This document shows positions 53,213 through 55,630 of a stretch of 55,630 nucleotides of DNA, piece after piece. Below the pieces are notes generated by a model. That model was not told the DNA's origin. It searched no databases and saw only the letters and a list, made by a program, of their open reading frames with translations. The stretch comes from Anoxybacillus flavithermus (lineage in GTDB: Bacteria; Bacillota; Bacilli; Bacillales; Anoxybacillaceae). Each line of letters opens with the position of its first letter. The stretch's first letter is position 1. The DNA lies in contig NZ_PEDM01000018.1 of the NCBI RefSeq assembly GCF_002742685.1, forward strand, positions 1 through 55,630, given 5' to 3'. Made by a program: the position numbers and the translations under genes.

Positions 53213-53810
53213 ATGCTGTTTGATCCTCGCTTGATTCCTCTTGATCGGATTTTTTCTTACCGCCTTGCATTTCTTCTGCTGCTTTGATGAGAATGTCTTC
53301 AATTTTTGCTTTAAATAGCGGGCTACTAAATGTCTCTGTAATGACTTTTTGCAAATGGGCGCGGAAATCTTTATTTTTCATCTCTGTTTGTATTAATTTT
53401 TTCATTTCTGGGTTTTGCATAATGTCTACAATCATTGCTTGATATTCAGGGTCTTTCATTAGCGCTTTTAATAATTTTTCATGTTCTTCTTTCATGCTTT
53501 TCGCGAAATTTTGAGCGAACTTTGGGTCTTCAAACGCTTTTTTCCAAAACGCTTTTCCTTTGTCTGATGTTAACGTTTCTTCAATCGTTTTTTTTACAAC
53601 TTCTTGATCCATGACGAGTTGCTGTTTTACTTTCTCATCGCTCATCACTTCTTGAATGGCTTTTTTTCCTTCATCTGTCTTTAAAATATCAACGACCATT
53701 TTTTTCGTTTGATCGTAATCAGGTTGTGCAGGAGTTTTTTCTTGTTGAGCGCACCCTGCTAGCGCTAATACACAACTAAATGCGAGGAGCAAAAATGTTC
53801 GATTCATCAT
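53211..53810 (-). CDS. gerD: GerD, spore germination lipoprotein
   Basis: GerD is an inner-spore-membrane lipoprotein needed for clustering of germinant receptors into the germinosome. The 199-residue protein has a lipoprotein signal peptide with lipobox LAGC (cysteine 20), a long helical middle with repeated short amphipathic segments, and a low-complexity charged tail (GGKKKSDQEESSEDQ). Two adjacent start ATGs exist; AAAGGGG lies upstream of both. A probable sigma-G promoter is found at 53843-53873. Confidence 0.92.
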   Translation of the reverse strand: MMNRTFLLLAFSCVLALAGCAQQEKTPAQPDYDQTKKMVVDILKTDEGKKAIQEVMSDEKVKQQLVMDQEVVKKTIEETLTSDKGKAFWKKAFEDPKFAQNFAKSMKEEHEKLLKALMKDPEYQAMIVDIMQNPEMKKLIQTEMKNKDFRAHLQKVITETFSSPLFKAKIEDILIKAAEEMQGGKKKSDQEESSEDQTA

Positions 53811-53842
53811 TAAGGGCCCCTTTCAACAAGTTTCCTTACTGT

Positions 53843-53873
53843 TAATATTCAATATTCTTTGCAAAAATATTCG
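53843..53873 (-). promoter_or_regulatory. Putative sigma-G promoter of gerD
   Basis: On the minus strand CGAATA (53873-53868) and AATATTA (53849-53843) are 18 bp apart, each close to the sigma-G elements TGAATA and CATACTA as I remember them. Forespore expression is expected for gerD, which supports the call. Confidence 0.5.
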
Positions 53874-53894
53874 CTAGCATTTTTCTTATTTCGT

Positions 53895-53903
53895 TGATAG
53901 AAT
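53895..53903 (+). promoter_or_regulatory. Possible extended -10 promoter of kbaA
   Basis: TGA followed by TAGAAT is an extended -10 element one base from consensus; the -35 region (TAGCAT at 53875-53880) is weak. The start would be near 53910, before the SD GGAGGG at 53926. Confidence 0.4.
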
Positions 53904-53938
53904 TTTGAAAGGGATATTGAGAAGTGGAGGGTACATTA

Positions 53939-54535
53939 GTGAATAGTCGAAAGTGGGTTCAATTGTTTTTTTCAACATTGTTTGTCGGTGGAATAAGTAC
54001 AGGGATTGTTGGATTTGCTGTAAAATGGAATGAATACGCACATCTTTTTACATCGTTTGAGATAAAAGAAATTTTATCTGTTCTCGTTTGGCTCATTGGT
54101 GTTGGTTTCATTTTTAGTGTCATTAGTCAAATGGGCTTTTTTGCATATTTAACGATTCATCGTTTTGGTCTCGGAGTTTTTCGCTCTGTCAGTTTATGGA
54201 ATGCAGTACAAATCGTTCTCATTGCTTTTGTTTTATTTGATCTCGTTTATTTTCGTTATCAACTGTTTGCTAAAGAAGGAGAATCCATTGTTAGTTACGT
54301 TCTTGTTGCTTTATTTATTTTTCTGTTTGGACTCATTGTTGCATACGTAAAAATGCGTGAAACAAACAAAGAGGCGTTTGTTCCTGCCCTGTTTTTTATG
54401 GTTGTTGTTACGGTGATTGAGTGGTTTCCGGTATTGAGAATTAACGAAGAAAACTGGTTGTACTTAATGTTGTTTCCCCTATTGATTTGTAATGCGTATC
54501 AATTGCTTACATTGCATAGACTTTTACGAAAATAA
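53939..54535 (+). CDS. kbaA: KbaA, membrane activator of the KinB sporulation pathway
   Basis: KbaA is an integral membrane protein required for activity of the sporulation kinase KinB in B. subtilis. The 198-residue product has about six hydrophobic membrane segments, with conserved stretches ISQMGFFAYLTIHRFGLGVFRS, LFDLVYFRYQLFAKEG and LFPLLICNAYQLLTLHRL. The GTG at 53939 is selected because GGAGGG lies 7 nt upstream and the length then equals my recollection of the B. subtilis protein; the in-frame GTG at 53924 overlaps the SD. It is convergent with pdaB. Confidence 0.88.
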   Translation: MNSRKWVQLFFSTLFVGGISTGIVGFAVKWNEYAHLFTSFEIKEILSVLVWLIGVGFIFSVISQMGFFAYLTIHRFGLGVFRSVSLWNAVQIVLIAFVLFDLVYFRYQLFAKEGESIVSYVLVALFIFLFGLIVAYVKMRETNKEAFVPALFFMVVVTVIEWFPVLRINEENWLYLMLFPLLICNAYQLLTLHRLLRK

Positions 54536-54562
54536 AATGAGGCTTGCTGCCTCATTTTATTT
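54530..54562. terminator. Bidirectional terminator between kbaA and pdaB
   Basis: AAATAAAATGAGGC (54530-54543) and GCCTCATTTTATTT (54549-54562) form a 14-bp perfect stem with a 5-nt loop. A/T-rich outer arms give T-rich tails on both strands. It overlaps the kbaA stop codon and the end of pdaB. Confidence 0.9.
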
Positions 54563-55313
54563 CTTTACTTTTTATATGGGCATTGTTCACAAGATCGGAT
54601 ATCGGTACGCTTTTATACTGTTCTTTTTTCATCCATGTGATAATTTGTTCTAGTGCTTGAGCGGTTTGTTTCGCTGAGTCTGATGCATGAAGTAACACAA
54701 TATCTCCCCCTTTTGCATTTTGTGTCACATTTTCAACAATGGCATTTACGCCAGGATTAAGCCAGTCCTTTGAATCAACACTCCAATGAACAACAGTATG
54801 ACCAAAAGAATGAACGACTTTTAAGACATTTTTATTAAAATTTCCTGTCGGTACACGAAGAAAAGGGGTATGTTTAATACCTAATGTATCAAATACTTTT
54901 TTGGCGTGTGCTAAGTCACGAACAATTTTCCCTCTCTCTAGTTCAGTATAGTTTTTGTATTCATAACCCATACTTCCGATCTCGTGCCCATCGTCTACGA
55001 TTTTTTTTACGATGCGTGGATGGCGTTCAGCCCAAGAAGCAGATAGAAAAAATGTAGCTTTCACCCCATGTTTTTTTAACACGTTTAAAATAGGTATAGC
55101 ATTTGTTTCTCCCCAACTAATATCAAATGTCAAAGCAAGTTCATTTTTTTTGTTTTCGACTTTGTAAATGGCTTTCGGTCCAGGATCCGTGGAAAATACA
55201 GATTTACTTGCAAGCTGTTGAATGTATAAAATCGAAGCTGTGACAAAGGCAATTGATATAACAAGAAGCCATGTTTTTATTGTTTTTCCGTTGATTATAT
55301 AAAAAAATTTCAA
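54552..55313 (-). CDS. pdaB: PdaB, polysaccharide deacetylase-family sporulation protein
   Basis: PdaB is needed to maintain spores after late sporulation in B. subtilis. The 253-residue protein has an N-terminal membrane anchor (about 15-33) and a NodB-like domain. The usual metal-site motifs are altered: TFDDG is TFDISWGE, the HxxxH motif is replaced by SMGYEYKNYTEL, and RxPxG appears as LRVPTG. IVLLHASD is retained. TTG start after AAAGGGGGA. A good sigma-E-type promoter lies upstream (55344-55371). Confidence 0.9.
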   Translation of the reverse strand: MKFFYIINGKTIKTWLLVISIAFVTASILYIQQLASKSVFSTDPGPKAIYKVENKKNELALTFDISWGETNAIPILNVLKKHGVKATFFLSASWAERHPRIVKKIVDDGHEIGSMGYEYKNYTELERGKIVRDLAHAKKVFDTLGIKHTPFLRVPTGNFNKNVLKVVHSFGHTVVHWSVDSKDWLNPGVNAIVENVTQNAKGGDIVLLHASDSAKQTAQALEQIITWMKKEQYKSVPISDLVNNAHIKSKEIK

Positions 55314-55343
55314 TGTTTGTCCCCCTTTGTCTTTTTTATGACC

Positions 55344-55371
55344 ATCTTATGCAGGAAATAGAACGATATGA
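55344..55371 (-). promoter_or_regulatory. Sigma-E-type promoter of pdaB
   Basis: On the minus strand TCATATC (55371-55365) and CATAAGAT (55351-55344) are 13 bp apart, close to the sigma-E pattern KMATATT and CATACAHT as I recall it. The start would be near 55336, leaving a leader of about 22 nt with AAAGGGGGA. This predicts mother-cell expression. Confidence 0.6.
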
Positions 55372-55409
55372 TTAATGAATAAACGAGAACATTTTTTTAA
55401 AAAATATTG

Positions 55410-55438
55410 TTGACAAAAAAATAAAGCGTATGTTAAAT
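55410..55438 (+). promoter_or_regulatory. rRNA operon promoter P1
   Basis: A perfect TTGACA (55410-55415) and TTAAAT (55433-55438), 17 bp apart, preceded by an A/T-rich run (55391-55406) that resembles an UP element. Confidence 0.75.
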
Positions 55439-55470
55439 TAATAAACGTCGTCAGCAATTAAAAAACACGG

Positions 55471-55499
55471 TTGACGATAAATGAAAGAAGTGTTAAAAT
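55471..55499 (+). promoter_or_regulatory. rRNA operon promoter P2
   Basis: TTGACG (55471-55476) and TAAAAT (55494-55499), 17 bp apart, with a TG one base before the -10 (extended element). Tandem with P1, as usual in Bacillus rrn operons. Confidence 0.85.
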
Positions 55500-55506
55500 A
55501 CTAAAG

Positions 55507-55541
55507 CCGTCATTTGACGGAGATGTTCCTTGAAAACTGAA
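55507..55541 (+). promoter_or_regulatory. rRNA leader hairpin and boxA-like antitermination sequence
   Basis: CCGTC (55507-55511) and GACGG (55516-55520) form a small hairpin at the expected transcript start. TGTTCCTTGAAAACTGAA (55524-55541) matches the conserved leader with a boxA-type NusB/S10 site seen before Bacillaceae 16S genes. Confidence 0.75.
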
Positions 55542-55577
55542 CGAAGCGAAAAGCGTAAAGAAGCTAAGGATAACTTT

Positions 55578-55630
55578 TCTATGGAGAGTTTGATCCTGGC
55601 TCAGGACGAACGCTGGCGGCGTGCCTAATA
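55578..55630 (+). rRNA. 16S ribosomal RNA, 5' end (cut by window edge)
   Basis: AGAGTTTGATCCTGGCTCAG at 55585-55604 is the universal 16S 5' motif (E. coli positions 8-27), followed by GACGAACGCTGGCGGCGTGC. The mature 5' end is placed near 55578 by counting back. The gene continues beyond the window. Confidence 0.97.

Overview
This window is a single, highly conserved housekeeping block from a spore-forming Bacillaceae bacterium. Gene order, protein sequences and a moderate-to-low GC composition fit an Anoxybacillus/Parageobacillus-like organism; this assignment is an inference from remembered family sequences, not a search. The sporulation and germination genes sigH, cwlD, gerD, kbaA and pdaB, and the start of a 16S rRNA gene at the right edge, support the Bacillaceae call. 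No mobile element, CRISPR array, prophage or defence system was seen.

Layout, left to right. (1) 1-4765: the class III heat-shock operon ctsR-mcsA-mcsB-clpC, with a sigma-A-type promoter, a CtsR operator and an intrinsic terminator. (2) 4787-8548: radA, the PIN/TRAM gene yacL, ispD and ispF. disA, which lies between radA and yacL in Bacillus subtilis, is absent. (3) 8612-14112: gltX, a cysteine-specific T-box, cysE-cysS, mrnC, rlmB and rae1/yacP. (4) 14117-19132: sigH, rpmG, secE, nusG, rplK-rplA, the L10 leader with rplJ-rplL, and an rsmC-like methyltransferase gene. (5) 19188-31532: rpoB-rpoC, an L7Ae-family gene, rpsL-rpsG-fusA and tuf. (6) 31539-46520: the merged S10-spc-alpha ribosomal superoperon, from tandem promoters before rpsJ to the terminator after rplQ, including secY, adk, map, infA, rpmJ and rpoA. 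(7) 46585-49816: the ECF transporter energising module ecfA1-ecfA2-ecfT, then truA. (8) 49835-50853: L13 leader, rplM-rpsI and terminator. (9) 50904-55371: a ybaK-like DUF2521 gene, cwlD, salA, gerD (minus), kbaA and pdaB (minus). (10) 55410-55630: tandem rRNA promoters, a boxA-like leader and the 5' end of 16S rRNA.

Together the genes build and run the translation and transcription machinery: 31 ribosomal proteins plus an L7Ae-like protein, initiation and elongation factors, three RNA polymerase subunits, NusG, Sec translocase parts and rRNA/tRNA maturation enzymes. Protein quality control, isoprenoid and cysteine biosynthesis, vitamin uptake and spore functions are attached. Three ribosomal proteins encoded here (L33, S14, L36) are the zinc-ribbon forms.

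The interesting content is in the gaps: a set of leader and intergenic RNA structures, several of which I cannot assign to a described regulator (nusG, rplK, rplK/rplA, rplB/rpsS, rpsG/fusA, rpoC/L7Ae, rpoA, secY/adk, cwlD), plus gene losses relative to B. subtilis (disA, and probably the KOW-domain gene between map and infA and the methyltransferase gene ybaJ). At least 14 genes use TTG or GTG starts. I found no convincing wholly new multi-gene system.
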